From: Thereva unica
Taxonomy: Eukaryota; Arthropoda; Insecta; Diptera; Therevidae
Reading direction: 5' to 3'
Assembly (NCBI GenBank): GCA_949987705.1
Contig: OX465281.1
Coordinates: 202,768,804 to 202,832,803 of the forward strand
Length of the DNA stretch: 64,000 nucleotides
The notes beneath the pieces are model-generated. The model worked only from the letters and a program-made list of their open reading frames with translations. It had not been told where the DNA came from and searched no databases. How positions within the stretch are numbered: position 1 is the first letter of the stretch; each line of letters starts with the position of its first letter. Positions 43,566-55,890 of the stretch are shown here, piece by piece. The translations under genes and the position numbers were made by a program.

Positions 43566-43939
43566 ACTAATAATAACCCAAATTCCCCAAAAGAAGATGA
43601 CCCAAATAATATTTTCGGCGAAATGTTGGGCCCTGAAGAGCTCGCTGAAATCATTAATAATGCGGAGGTGGTATTTGATGATGAAAGCTTGGAAGTGATT
43701 GAAGAGCAATTGCATGATAAAGTGACCAATGACGATCAGAGAAAAAACTTGGATGAGGTCTTGGAACAGACCGAAGGTCAAGAAATACATCAAGAAGGGA
43801 CCAATTACCATGGCAGAAACAACTTCGAGGGCTTGAACGCGACTGGGTTCCAAGGAGGGCGTCGCGAATATCAAGAATTTACCAAAGACAAAAACAGGAA
43901 CAAGTATCGCTATTTATATCCCAATAAGAAATTTCGGTA
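43556..43939 (+). CDS. Unassigned acidic ORF, about 127 codons (upstream limit unclear)
   Basis: The plus-strand frame open from 43401 to the stop at 43938 enters here from MITE/RTE sequence, so any real start is inside; the first ATG in frame after 43556 is at about 43623 (MLGPEELAEIINNAE...). The product is rich in Glu, Asp, Asn and Gln, then ends with a basic, Tyr-rich stretch (RNKYRYLYPNKKFR). Third-position pattern and composition look coding and the opposite frame is hydrophobic nonsense. I do not recognise a family; it may be a first exon or gag-like piece of an unknown element. Confidence 0.35.
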
Positions 43940-43949
43940 AAATGCCAGC

Positions 43950-44520
43950 CGTTGCAAACGGCCCAGCGTAAAAACCCAACGGTTAAATATTTAACCTGGG
44001 CCAGTGCACAAATTTCGAAAATACCTGAGCTGAACCTGCTCTTGTAACAAAGCGTGTTAGAGTGCTCGTTACCAACGCAGTGCCAGGGCACAGCCAAAGT
44101 TCACCAATAGTTGAACTTTTTTGCACTGGGCTTATAAAAACGTTTACGTAAAAAATGATAAAAAATTTGGTAAATTAAAAAGGTGTGTAATATTGTTGTA
44201 AAAATTATCTTAAATTTTTTCGAGAAACACATTTTTTATAATTACTAATATTAATTATATTTCATATTTTTTATTTTATATAATTACTCAAAATAAATAA
44301 ATCAATAATAACAAAATATTATTTAATATTAAAAAACGCTCAGTAGCCATTCTTCGACCAGACGATACCCAGCGCTTGATTTGGGATCGGCGGCCGGCAC
44401 TCGCCCAGCGCTGAGCGCTGGGTAGCGTTATCATTTCCAGGTTTGGCTCAACGGTTGGTTACCGAGCGTCGAATATCCGTAGCATGCACTGGGCCAGATC
44501 TAGGCCGTTTGTTAATTTCT
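43950..44520. repeat. Possible DNA element with CACTGGGC-type terminal motifs
   Basis: CAAACGGCCCAG at 43957 and CTAGGCCGTTTG at 44504 are nearly inverted, and CTGGGCCAGTGCA (43999) mirrors TGCACTGGGCCAG (44486). Further CACTGGGC and GCGCTGGGTA motifs lie inside (44120, 44367, 44414). The interior is AT-rich. Class unknown. Confidence 0.45.
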
Positions 44521-44667
44521 CATTGGGTCAGTTTTTCCAGTCCACTAGAGCATTAATAAAGCACGCACAGAATAACCCAAACGAAACACGGTTTCCTGAT
44601 CCTTTTTCTAGACTAAAGTGGAAAAAATTGTAGTGGTAAAAATTTTACAACGGACAATTATCATAAA

Positions 44668-44790
44668 GGGCCATACAGGATACCATCAGCATACTCAATT
44701 GGCCGATTCTCGTTCTATTGCATAGGTCAAGCAGCATCGGACTTGGTTAGTACTTAGTTGGGCGACCGCTTGAGAAAGTACACCCGGTTT
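44668..44790 (+). repeat. 5S-rRNA-derived SINE head or 5S pseudogene, copy 2
   Basis: Closer to functional 5S rRNA than copy 1: GCCATAC, ATCAGCATACTCAAT, CCGATTCTCGTTC, AAGCAGCATCGGACTTGG, TTAGTACTTAGTTGGG and CGACCGCTTGAGAA all sit in the 5S order, with a small insertion near 44685. Contains recognisable Pol III C box sequence. Downstream to about 45005 an 81-codon frame without domain follows, probably SINE body. Confidence 0.8.
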
Positions 44791-45342
44791 GTAATGATGT
44801 GTGTCTATAACAGAGAGATTCCTACTTCTGCAGGGCATATTTTTAGTTATTCATGTCATCGTCATCGAAAAGGGATCCCGAAAATTCCTCTTCGCCGAGA
44901 CCACTTCCATCACCCTACTGCATGGATTCGGAAATATCGAACCGGCCTTGTAGGCCGACCTATTGGGGGAGCTAAAAAGCCCCAAAAATGGTTTGAGCGT
45001 TAGTAGGTGGCCATTAGCAGAGCAGAGCTCCACAATACCATGCGAAGGCAATTTTAGACCGAAGGTCGCCTTGTATCCGGAGCTCATCGTTAGTAATAAA
45101 CGCACGCGGTACCACTGATCTCTTCAGCACGATTTTTTATGCATTGGGATGGCGTGTATCCATCTTAGTCAAGACGCCCTCAAGGGGCCACGCAAGCCTT
45201 ATCACCATGATAAGGTGTAGATACATCGATTAGGCTCAAAATACCATAAATTTTATTATAATATATTATTATGATTCATATTATAATTCTTGTAGTACAT
45301 CAATATTTAATGAAGAAAAGCCGGAAAAATAACAAAAAAATC

Positions 45343-45412
45343 CCATACTTGATGGGAATCGAACCCCGGACTTTTGGGCAAAATACCTGTATTCTACCCG
45401 CTACACTATATC
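45343..45412 (-). repeat. tRNA-like SINE head 1
   Basis: Minus strand has an A-box-like TAGTGTAGCGGGTAGAA and the B box GGGTTCGATTCCC. Stems are decayed; not a functional tRNA. Confidence 0.75.
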
Positions 45413-45584
45413 AGAAATAAAAATCGTGTGGCAAACGGGCTATAAAAGCAGACCACTTTTGACGCAGGACTCTTTTCGTCCATCTTCATTCCAAAATATG
45501 TACCATAAATTAAGATTCTCATGGTAGAACGATGTTTTTTGAAGAAAAGTGGGGAAATTAACAAAAAAAAAATTTCCACTTAGG

Positions 45585-45647
45585 ACGGACGCGAATCGAA
45601 CCCGGGTCCTCTGGGTGAACACCAGGTGTTCTAGCTGCTAGGCCAGA
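45585..45647 (-). repeat. tRNA-like SINE head 2
   Basis: Minus strand has TAGCAGCTAGAACACCTGG, GTTCACC in the anticodon loop position (TTC kept) and CCCGGGTTCGATTCG. The acceptor stem is not paired. Confidence 0.78.
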
Positions 45648-45661
45648 AAAAAAAATGGTAT

Positions 45662-45733
45662 GGGGACCGGCCGGGAATCGAACCCGGGTCCGCCGAGTGA
45701 TAGCTACGCACCTTAGCCGCTAGACTATTCTGG
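45662..45733 (-). repeat. tRNA-like SINE head 3
   Basis: Minus strand: TAGTCTAGCGGCTAAGG, then CCCGGGTTCGATTCCCGG (perfect T arm) and CCGGTCCCC. The anticodon loop reads CTATCAC, so Glu identity is lost. Confidence 0.78.
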
Positions 45734-45905
45734 AAATAAAAATCAGGTGGCAAAAGTGCTATAAAAAGAAACCGTCTCAGACAACGGTCTCTTCTCGTGC
45801 TGTCTTCGTCTCAAAAAATATACTATAAAGTTTTTTTTTGTAATTCTCATGGTAGAACGATGTTTTATGAAGAAAAATGGGGAAATTAATAAAAAAAAAT
45901 TCCCA

Positions 45906-45975
45906 CACCGGGCGGTCGGGAATTGAACCCGGATCTCCTGAGTGAAAGCCAGGTATCCTAGCCACTAAGCCAGTA
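45906..45975 (-). repeat. tRNA-Glu(TTC)-like SINE head 4
   Basis: Minus strand: TTAGTGGCTAGGATACCTGG, anticodon loop CTTTCAC with TTC, stem CAGG, T arm CCGGGTTCAATTCCCG. Clearly from tRNA-Glu. The acceptor stem pairs poorly, and it is followed by the SINE body instead of a terminator T-run. Confidence 0.8.
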
Positions 45976-46129
45976 ATGCAAAACTATGACCTATGAACAT
46001 TTTAATCTTCGCTTTGCTTACAACAAGAATTTTCCACTTTTTTTGAAATTTTTTCTTATTGTTTTACTCACCCTAAAGCAATAATTTATTATTTGAGGGA
46101 GTGCATTTTCTCCATACTGAGATACAAAA

Positions 46130-46445
46130 GTCTCCTCCGAAGTAGTCGAATAAATCTCTGCTTATTGCATCTTCGCATGCTCCTCTTCAGCATTTATCCC
46201 CATTTCTTTTGTTTTATTCGGATTCAGCCTTAAGCCTGCTGGACTGTTGTCAAATTGTTTACCATGTTTTTTAGGTCCTGATGTCTGTGGGCCAGCAAAC
46301 AGTTACCATCCGCGTAGTCACGATTCTTAAGACGGTCTAGCAAACCCCATTGTATGCCGCCTGCTCTACTATCTAGAGCGCCGACAAGGATGTCATTTAT
46401 TACTATAAGAAATAGTAACGGCGAAAGTAGACATCCTTGTCGTAC
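46130..46445 (-). pseudogene. RTE-like reverse transcriptase fragment (GVRQGC to thumb)
   Basis: The minus strand from 46440 reads GVRQGCLLSPLLFLIVINDI, then GIQWGLLDRLKNRDYADGN (catalytic YADD changed to YADG) and LLAHRHQDLKN, ending near NPNKTKEMGINAEEEHAKM. In minus direction it directly follows the 3' end of the I-clade element (46446). The broken catalytic box and missing flanks show a dead fragment. Confidence 0.8.
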
Positions 46446-47835
46446 TCCTAGGTTAAGTTAGGTTGAAATACCTGCCCCTACTAGGGAGCCCACTTAGGCA
46501 CGCCATTTGGCCCATTGTGATGCCATTCTAGTGTTGGGACAAAGTTCAGGCGATTTCAAGCCACAGAGGCTAGGAACACCAATATTTTGCAGCTAGCTCA
46601 ATCCATCAAGGAAAGGTGAGCCAAGGAAGGTCCCTCTTTTCCTTGCTAAGGCGGCACATGTACAGAGAAGATGGGAGACAGTTTCTTCCTCTTCTTCACT
46701 ACCACAATTTCTGCATAATTCGTTGTGGGGAAGTCCTTATCTTTCGGCGTGTGGGCCAAAGGGACAGTGACCAGTCAGCACCTTTACCACATGGCTTATC
46801 TCCTTTTTGTTCAACTGAACAAGAGATTTTGAACGCTTTGCGTCCAAAGTTGGCCACATTGAATGAAGAGTGCGGCACACCGTTTCTGTGGTCCATCTCA
46901 GCCCAGCTCGAGCTAAGCTGATTTTTCTCACAGCTAGTTTATAGGTGGCTAAGGGCATTCCCATTCGGGTTAAGTGGGGTGTCCTTTCCACTTCGGTTTC
47001 CTGTCTAGCAAGCTCATCTGCCCTACAGTTTCCCCTAATCCCACTGTGTCCAGGAACCCAACACAGTGTTATATCAAACTGAGTGACAGTCTCACACCGT
47101 CCAGGCTGCCATTTGCTCGGCGTGTATGTCCAAAGGAGTAAGATGCAATAAGACATCGAGGGCAGCTGTTGGGGTGCTTCTCATTGCACCACTGATACGC
47201 AGCTCAGCTGTTCTTTGGACCCTTACTTTCTTACGATACGTAATCTTCTGTAATGCAATCCACCATACGATATACCATGCATACGTATAGGTCTGATTAC
47301 GGCTATATAGAGCCAGTGGACGATGCGGGTTTTAAGGCCCCAGTTGACTCCGATAGTTCTCTGGCATAAGAAGAGAGCTGTTTTGGCCTTATTGGCTCTT
47401 TCTAAAAGATTCGGCCTCCACGTTAGTTTCCTATCGAGTACGAGACCAAGCATCCTCCTTTAGATGCAGTGTTTCATTTCAAAGTCTTAAAGAAGGGAAA
47501 TTAGGAAGTCTATGCTTCTTTGTAAAGAGCACTACTTCAGTCTTGGCTGGGTTAACGCCTAGACCCTTTGTAGTAGCCCAATGAGCAAGAGTATCCAAGG
47601 CTTGTTGCATTATATCTCTTCTTGTTGAGATGTACTTTCCGGTCACCACCAGCACAATATTATCAGCATAGGCCACCGTGGTACACCCAGACTCCCTTAG
47701 AGTTATCAGCACTTCGTTGACTGTTACATTCCAAAGGAACGGCGGTAAGACTCCACCTTGTGGTGTGCCTCTTCTGACCCGTCTGACTTCTTCCAATGAC
47801 AATGTTAGTCGATTGATCAATTTCGCAAGCTCAAA
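46440..47835 (-). pseudogene. I-clade non-LTR retrotransposon, RT second half + RNase H + 3' end
   Basis: Minus strand, in order: RRVRRGTPQGGVLPPFLWN and VAYADNIVLVVTG (catalytic box YADN instead of YADD) in 47871-47479; LGLVLDRKLTWRPNL in 47453-47223 after a frameshift; an RNase H part ITLCWVPGHSGIRGNCRADE and VLTGHCPFGPHAE in 47156-46737; then CRNCGSEEEEETVSHLLC, the zinc-knuckle tail, after another frame change near 46737. The 3' UTR carries GGCATCACAATGGGCC and ends in AACCTAACTTAACC at 46445. Frameshifts make it inactive. Retains RNase H, which places it in the I superclade. 5' truncated at about 47830. Confidence 0.92.
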
Positions 47836-48129
47836 CTCAATGGTAGTAAGTTCAACAATGTTCCCGTACAAAAATATCCATAAAATGACGTGGCAGTCAC
47901 CAGACGGAGTAACTAATAATCAAATTGACCACGTCCTAATTGAGAGAAGAGGGGCCACGACATACGTATACTGGACGTAAGAACAATGAGAGGAGCGTGC
48001 TGTCGCTCGGACCACTATCTAGTCAAAGTGAAATTGAGAACCCGGATAGCAACTAAAACGCATAGAGTGCAAACTCAACCAAAATACGATATAGATAAGC
48101 TAAAACAGGAAGAAATAAGAGATGCCTAC

Positions 48130-49887
<1,758 letters not shown>

Positions 49888-50870
49888 CTACCAACATGCT
49901 GTCGTACAAAACTTGAGAGAGGTAGATGAGCAGCCCAACATCAACGACAAATGGGAACAGGTCAAAAGCAGCATAAAGGGGGCAGCAGAAGAGGCACTAG
50001 GCTGGGCCCCCAGACAGACTAGAATTGATTGGTTTGACCAAAACTATAGAGCCGCAATTGAAGAAAGAAACCAGAGCCACCGAGAGTACATCGCAAGGCC
50101 AACAAGAGCAAGGATGGAAGTCTTCAAGGAAAAATGAAAAATCGCAGACAAGCTGTGCAGAAAGAAGAAAAGGGAATATCTAAATAGGAAAATCTTACAG
50201 ATACAGGAAGACTTCAATGAAGGGAGAATTAGACAAGCGTACAAAGGAACTCGCCAGATCACCAATAAGTTTCAACCAAGAACGGACATCTGCAAGGACA
50301 TAGATGGGAACTTGTTTGCAGATCTTGATAGGATAAAGGAAAGGTGAAGAGAGTATTTTCAGAACGTATTGAACCCTATCAGCATATTAAACGAGAAAGC
50401 ACAGACAGAGGCATTTGTAATTCTCCAAGATAACATCTCAATAGAACCACCAACAATGGATGAGGTGCGGGAAGCTGTGAAAAGGCAGAACAGCAACAAA
50501 TCGCCTGGCGCCGATGGAATAGCAGCTGAACTGTTAAAGGAAGGAGGAACCTTACACGAACTCATGTGCACGATCTGGGAGAAAGAAGTTATACCACAGG
50601 ACTGGACTAAAGCGATTATATGTCCAATATACAAGAAAGGAGATAAATTAAATTGTGCAAAAACTACAGAGGCATCTCACTCCTCAGCACCAGTTACAAA
50701 ATCTTCACAATCCTTGCGAAACAAAAACTGGAACCTATAGCGGAAGGCCTTATAGGGGAATATCAAGCTGGTTTTAGGACAAACAGGTCAACATCGGACC
50801 AACTGCTGACCTTAAGGCAAGTTCTGGAGAAAAATGGGAAAGGAATGTAGATGCATCATAATTATAAGTT

Positions 50871-53800
50871 ACTTTTTCACTCTAATCCGACTATCGGATC
50901 AGACCTAAAACATAACTCGATAATCGAAGGAAGGCGAATGAATGCTGTCACTGCGAGATATTGTTATTTCATTTGGCGGAAATAGTATGGATCATTATGG
51001 TTTGCCATCTCCGCGAATAATTGTTGGGTATGATGATAATTTAAACAGATGTCGAACACAATGAACCAAAATTAAACAATGAACAAAAAGAAGGCTATCA
51101 ACGCATCTTCTGCAATATCAATGATAAGGCTTTCTTAATTAATCTCATATTGACCAAAATACGTGTAGAAAAAAGATTGCTATAGCAGGGTCATCAGCAG
51201 AGATTGCTGCAACTTTTCTCATATAAGGCAAAACAGACATTTTGATGAGCCACATTTACGACTATTCGCATAATATCAGCTCAATTAAGTCAACTCAACT
51301 CAGTAATTCTACAAACGTTGTAATACTTACAAGTGAAACATCGACCATCGTTTATAAAGATCCGTTACAGTGAATTTTTAACCTTGCATCAATATATGGA
51401 GGTATGACCAGCTATTTAAACATGAAATGACGAAACTCGAAAACGAAAAGCATCACTAGTCCTTATCAGGATCAAATCAGTAGTGTCGTCTTAAGGCCCC
51501 CATACATACACGGAAACCCCGTAGGCCGTGACCCGAAGGTTTCACGCCTTGAGGCTAAGTATCACCACACAATCACCGGCCTGCAGTCAAGGAAAACTAA
51601 TAAAAATCTTTATATGTGTGGGCAATTATCGTCAATCCGGGCCTGAAGATCTGGGCCCAGTTCGTTTATGTCGAAAACGAAAAAGAAATTTCGTCTCGGG
51701 TTCGCGTAGGTCGAAAAATTAAAAATTTTCGTCTGAAGCCGACGAAAGGCACTCGAAAGGTCTTGGGTTATCGAGTTTTGCATTATTATGATAAATAATT
51801 TTAAAATATTAAATTGTTATATGTATATTTTCATAGCAGTTGTTGTAACATTTTCCGTGCTTCAATATTGTGGTTTCTATCGACCGCACGAACAATTTTC
51901 TTTCGACCTATGGGAACGCTAAGATTTTCGACTTCAATTTTTTATCGTCGTTCGCCATACACGACCCGCCTCTGAGCTTCTATTGATTCGCCTGTAAAAG
52001 AATGGGGGAATTAATAATGTTGCTAATGTCAACCTAGAATTATTTGTTACATTACCTTTTTCCTATCCTGGAAATCATGTGTGCATAAATTTTGTTATTA
52101 AATGGCGTTGCTACGCATGCGGGTTGTTGGTGGTTTTGAATAAAAAGAGTGGGTCCACGGTACATTTTTATAATAACTATGTAAATTATAAAAGAAAGAA
52201 TGCTTAGTTATAAAAATTTGTGTGATCCAAGATAAAATTTGAAAATTCGTGAGTCATTAACGAAGTTAAATGAAAACACAATTTCACTTCAAGTTTTACA
52301 TAATTGGCTCCACGACATCCTAATTAAAGGTTTTCATCCCAGTTGGAATCTGGCTATCGTCGGAGAACATAAAAAGCATCCTTGATAGGAAAAACATCAT
52401 CGCCCTACAAGCAATATACTTCCGTAAACATAGAAGTGGCATTTTATGTAATAAAACTTTTGCCAACAAAGGCTGGGCGAGAGTCTAGTGCTGGGAGAAA
52501 ATGAGTTAGGAAAACTTGTCTAACAAAGCAGCCGTGGAGGAGTGCTCAAGTATGGCCCACAACAGCCAGGACTAACATTAAAATTTCATGACAGCAACAA
52601 GGACACACGACGACAACTTTCGATAAGAGTAATGAAGAAAAAAAGTGGGAGAAAAAGGGGCAAAACAGAAGTAAAAAAGCGTGAAGCAATTTCACGGTAT
52701 AGACTTTGCTTAAGTTTAAATTGCAAAGTCATCAGGACTCATCTTATTAAAGCCCTTAAGCTCGCACCCGTTTTGCTCTCTGCCATACTCGTAAATTGCC
52801 AACGAGCTGGGCTGGAGCTGAAGGTAGCAAAAGAGAAGAAAAATGTTATTCATCCTAGAGATTTATTGCATTCCTGGTTCCGGTTCACGAGGTGAAATCT
52901 GCGATTAGAAATTCATATTAGAATTCCGATCACTGTTGAGCCGAAGAGAAAATCCCCACCGCACAAGGACTTGATAGGATTCTATAAAATTTCTCCATAG
53001 AGAACTTTCTTGTTGGCAATTTCAGGCAACAGAAATTCGATATGCATGTGGGTATTTTGATACAAGTTATTCGGAAGAAATTCGCAAAAGGATCTCATTA
53101 CCCTTAAACCTTGGGACATTTTCCTAAAAGGGTATGAGTGTTATTGGTATGGCCTCCATTCGCTTGCAGTAGCAACCGAGCTGCTCAGTATGTATCCCTT
53201 TAGGATTCTGACTTTTTATTTCTATTCCAAGACTGAGCCGAATTCAATATTGTGAATTTTTTAGGATTTTCAAGTATTTTCGGTTGGAGAAAAAATATTG
53301 AATGTTCCTAAAAGTATCTTCGAATAGTTCGGCATCAGATTCTGTTTATTTTTGTCTGGTATTGAAAAGTGATATTTGTTTTGTTGCAAATTATGCTGCT
53401 TATTAAAATCTTTATTCATCGATTTATTATTTAGCCTAAGCTGTTTTTGCCAGATCATTTACTTAAATATGCAAAAAAACTTGGGATAATGCCTCAAGGG
53501 TTTATGAAATGTTTGTATGTAATTAGATGACTCAATTATGCCAGAAAGCCAAAAAAGTTACTTAAGATTTATTGTGCATTACATCTACGTAAAACAGGCT
53601 ATTATAGATCTACATAGAACGGATTAGAAAAGTGCCATGGTAACTAAAACTGCTTAATGATCAAAAATTATATCACAGATCTCTAGCAGTTACTATAAAG
53701 CAACGGCACCAACATATGATATTTTTCAAAAAAGAAAAAAAAACTCATTATGACGTGTTATACCTGTCATACAATGTGGTCTCCGTTAGTTTAAGGCTCA

Positions 53801-53884
53801 GCAAAGGACGAAAACTGCCGTCATTACCTTTAAAGCGTTAAAAGAAAGAACATGCACCCATCCGAGGAATGCTTAAGATCATCA
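50871..53884. other. No gene recognised; partly host-like
   Basis: Frames of 60-117 codons (51528-51798, 52542-52895) have no domain and no splice support. Two A/T-rich stretches with TCGAAAA motifs at 51660-51730 and 51880-51960 look loosely inverted. 52300-52960 has ordinary complexity and may be host DNA. Confidence 0.35.
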
Positions 53885-54010
53885 TCTTCTTCTTCTTTGA
53901 TCCGTTAGCTGGCGGTCCGAGCGGGACGTCCCCGCAACGTATACGCTGCTGTCTGTGCCGCTAGGTGTCGAACTTTATTTACGATTCGTTTCCATGAATC
54001 CATCAGATTC
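53885..54010 (-). repeat. 3' end fragment of the non-LTR element also present at 56073-56690
   Basis: Plus-strand TTCTTCTTCTTTGATCCGTT then AGCTGGCGGTCCGAGCGGGA and CGCTGCTGTCTGTGCCGCT match 56073-56160. On the minus strand this is the end of ORF2 plus the (GAA)n tail. About 115 bases remain. Confidence 0.85.
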
Positions 54011-54364
54011 ATAAGCGTGTACACAACTGCAATATAGCCCCTGGACTATAAAAAAGAGCTTATGTCTTTAATCAATTTAATCAACCTGGGGGATGCTAGT
54101 TGTGTGAATGTGAATCAAGTTCGAGCCAGCACAGGTGTCGACGAAAAGAGTATAGGTTCTGGATACGAGATGTCGGGCGCATTGGCGTAACTAAGGGGGA
54201 CCAGGGTGGTCCTGGCCCACCCTAGAATGGCTATGTCCCCCAGAAAAAAGCCAATTGGGCGCCTGGATATTCAAAACTCGCCACACGTTCTATGGAAAAC
54301 ATGAAAAAGCATTGCCCGTGAAGATGAAGAGAGATCTTACTCCCAACCTATACAAGCTATTACA

Positions 54365-55193
54365 ATTGATTGATTTACGCTGATGACAATTTGATCGGCA
54401 CATAAAGGATATGGAGGATTGCAAACTTCTGCAGATTGACCTTGATACCTTTTACTCTTGGTGTGCTAACAACAACCTGGTTCTTAATATTGGTAAATGT
54501 GAAGTCATGACTTTTAGTAGGAGACGTGATCCTATAATGTTTAACTACACCTTTTCTGATGAGGGTATCCCTCGTGTTAATTTGGTTAAAGATCTCGGGA
54601 TTAGATTTGATAGTAAGCTGGATTTCTCCACTCACATCAACTATATCTCTTCCAGAGGTAGTTTAGTCTTGGGTTTTATAAAAACGTGGTCCAAAGAATT
54701 TAATAATCCGTTGGTTACTAAACACTTATATATTTCTCTTGTCAGACCATTACTTGAATATGCCTCCCAGATTTGGTCTCCTCACTATTCTTCGCATGTT
54801 AGAACTATTGAATCGGTTCAACGAAGGTTCGTTCGATTCGCACTGAATCATCTTCCTTGGGAAAACCCAATAGTTCTTCCATCATATGAATCCCGGCTTA
54901 AGTTACTCAACTTAAGCTCTCTTCATAAGCGTCGTGAGGTGGCCGATGTTGTATTTGTTCATCAGCTACTTAATGGAAAGGTTGACTCAGGTTTTCTAGG
55001 TCGCCGTGCGTCGTTTAGAGAGAGTCGTTATAATCTGAGAGGTCCACCTCTTTTACAAATCAACTCCTCTTATACGAATTATGGCAGATTTGAACCTGTA
55101 AACCGCATGTTCATTAATGTTAACAATAATATTGTCTTTAGCGTGAGCATTAGTAAAGATGTCCTTAAAAGGAGTCTTTTAAATCTCACGTGA
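54365..55193 (+). pseudogene. CR1/L2-type reverse transcriptase C-terminal half and 3' end
   Basis: A YADDNLI box (catalytic Asp pair) at 54377-54397 is in one frame; the frame from 54411 then runs uninterrupted for 260 codons: LDTFYSWCANNNLVLNIGKC, KDLGIRFDSKLDFSTHI, SLVRPLLEYASQIWSPHY and VQRRFVRFALNHLP. One frameshift between them and loss of all upstream RT blocks make it a 5'-truncated copy. The long intact tail suggests it is not very old. Same general type as the element starting at 61400; could be the same family. Confidence 0.92.
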
Positions 55194-55605
55194 TCACCTA
55201 TGTTTCCGGTTGCTTGCGTGCGTTATATGTTAATTTTGATTTTTGTTTTTATTTACTAATTTTTATGTTTGCATGCTTAGTTGTGAGCCTCATCTCAGCG
55301 CTTGGTTGTGCTGAGTAGGTAAATCTTTCTTGGCCCAGCTAAGAAGTGCGCCTTCTGTATTAGAAGGGTTAACTCTATTACTAAAGTTACTGTAGGCCTT
55401 CCGGTGAGCTCAGCTGGCTACGTTCATACGGCGACTATGTGATTCGTGTTCGAGATTCGAGTTTTTCACTATACGGTTTTATCGAATGCGAGACTGTTTT
55501 TCACACGGGACTATTCGATTCGATTTTTTCACGTAAATGTGGTTTTACCGACAATAGCATAGTCGTCGTAATGGATCCACGCGTTCCGGTTCCTTTATAT
55601 TGGTG

Positions 55606-55826
55606 AAGAGAGGGTTCTGGGTATATTCTCTATTAGGGAATCGTCCACAACGACAAAAAAGATTTGAATTTTTTTTCCAGAACTTGAGAAATGACTAACT
55701 GAAGACTTTTAATTATTTTCGTATGTCGATAGCTAGCTTTGACGATTTATTAGCAAGACTAGCAAATTCGACTCTTCCGCGTATAAATACAAATATGAGG
55801 CTAATGAAAGTAGCTATTTGTTTAAG
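55606..55826 (+). pseudogene. PIF/Harbinger transposase exon 1, degenerate
   Basis: The plus frame reads GFWVYSLLGNRPQRQKRFEF, then FQNLRND, a stop, and FNYFRMSIASFDDLLARLA...MKVAICLR at the end. This parallels FWVHPINR...FHQYYRVTK...RLAVTLR of the intact gene, and ends at the same place with donor AAG|GTATAT. Confidence 0.8.
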
Positions 55827-55890
55827 GTATATATTTTTTATTAACACAATGCTGTTTTAATTTATTCAACAAAAGAAACAATAAAAAAAT

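Larger units (their letters stand above)
45280..45975 (-). repeat. Tandem cluster of tRNA-Glu-type SINE units
   Basis: Four tRNA-like heads and two full plus one partial copy of a 172-bp body alternate head-to-tail on the minus strand: head 45975-45906, body 45905-45734, head 45733-45662, head 45647-45585, body 45584-45413, head 45412-45343, partial body 45342-45280. Bodies share TTCTCATGGTAGAACGATGT and GAAGAAAARTGGGGAAATTA on the plus strand. Two heads lie directly next to each other, so the unit can dimerise. Confidence 0.85.

Noticed and set aside
43380..43874. Minus-strand 164-codon hydrophobic ORF (apparent membrane protein)
   Set aside because: Its last part is RTE linker plus hAT MITE; the hydrophobic part is the antisense of the acidic plus-strand frame.
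44668..44790. Functional 5S rRNA gene
   Set aside because: Several substitutions and an insertion, no 3' half that pairs with the 5' end, and no 5S repeat unit around it.
44758..45003. 81-codon ORF after the 5S-like sequence
   Set aside because: It starts inside the 5S-derived part, has no domain and is most likely SINE body.
45343..45975. Cluster of four tRNA-Glu genes
   Set aside because: Anticodon loops differ, acceptor stems do not pair, no T-run terminators follow and common SINE bodies are attached.
52542..52895. 117-codon basic ORF
   Set aside because: Lys/Arg-rich from A-rich DNA, no homology recognised, no splice or promoter context; kept only as a remark.
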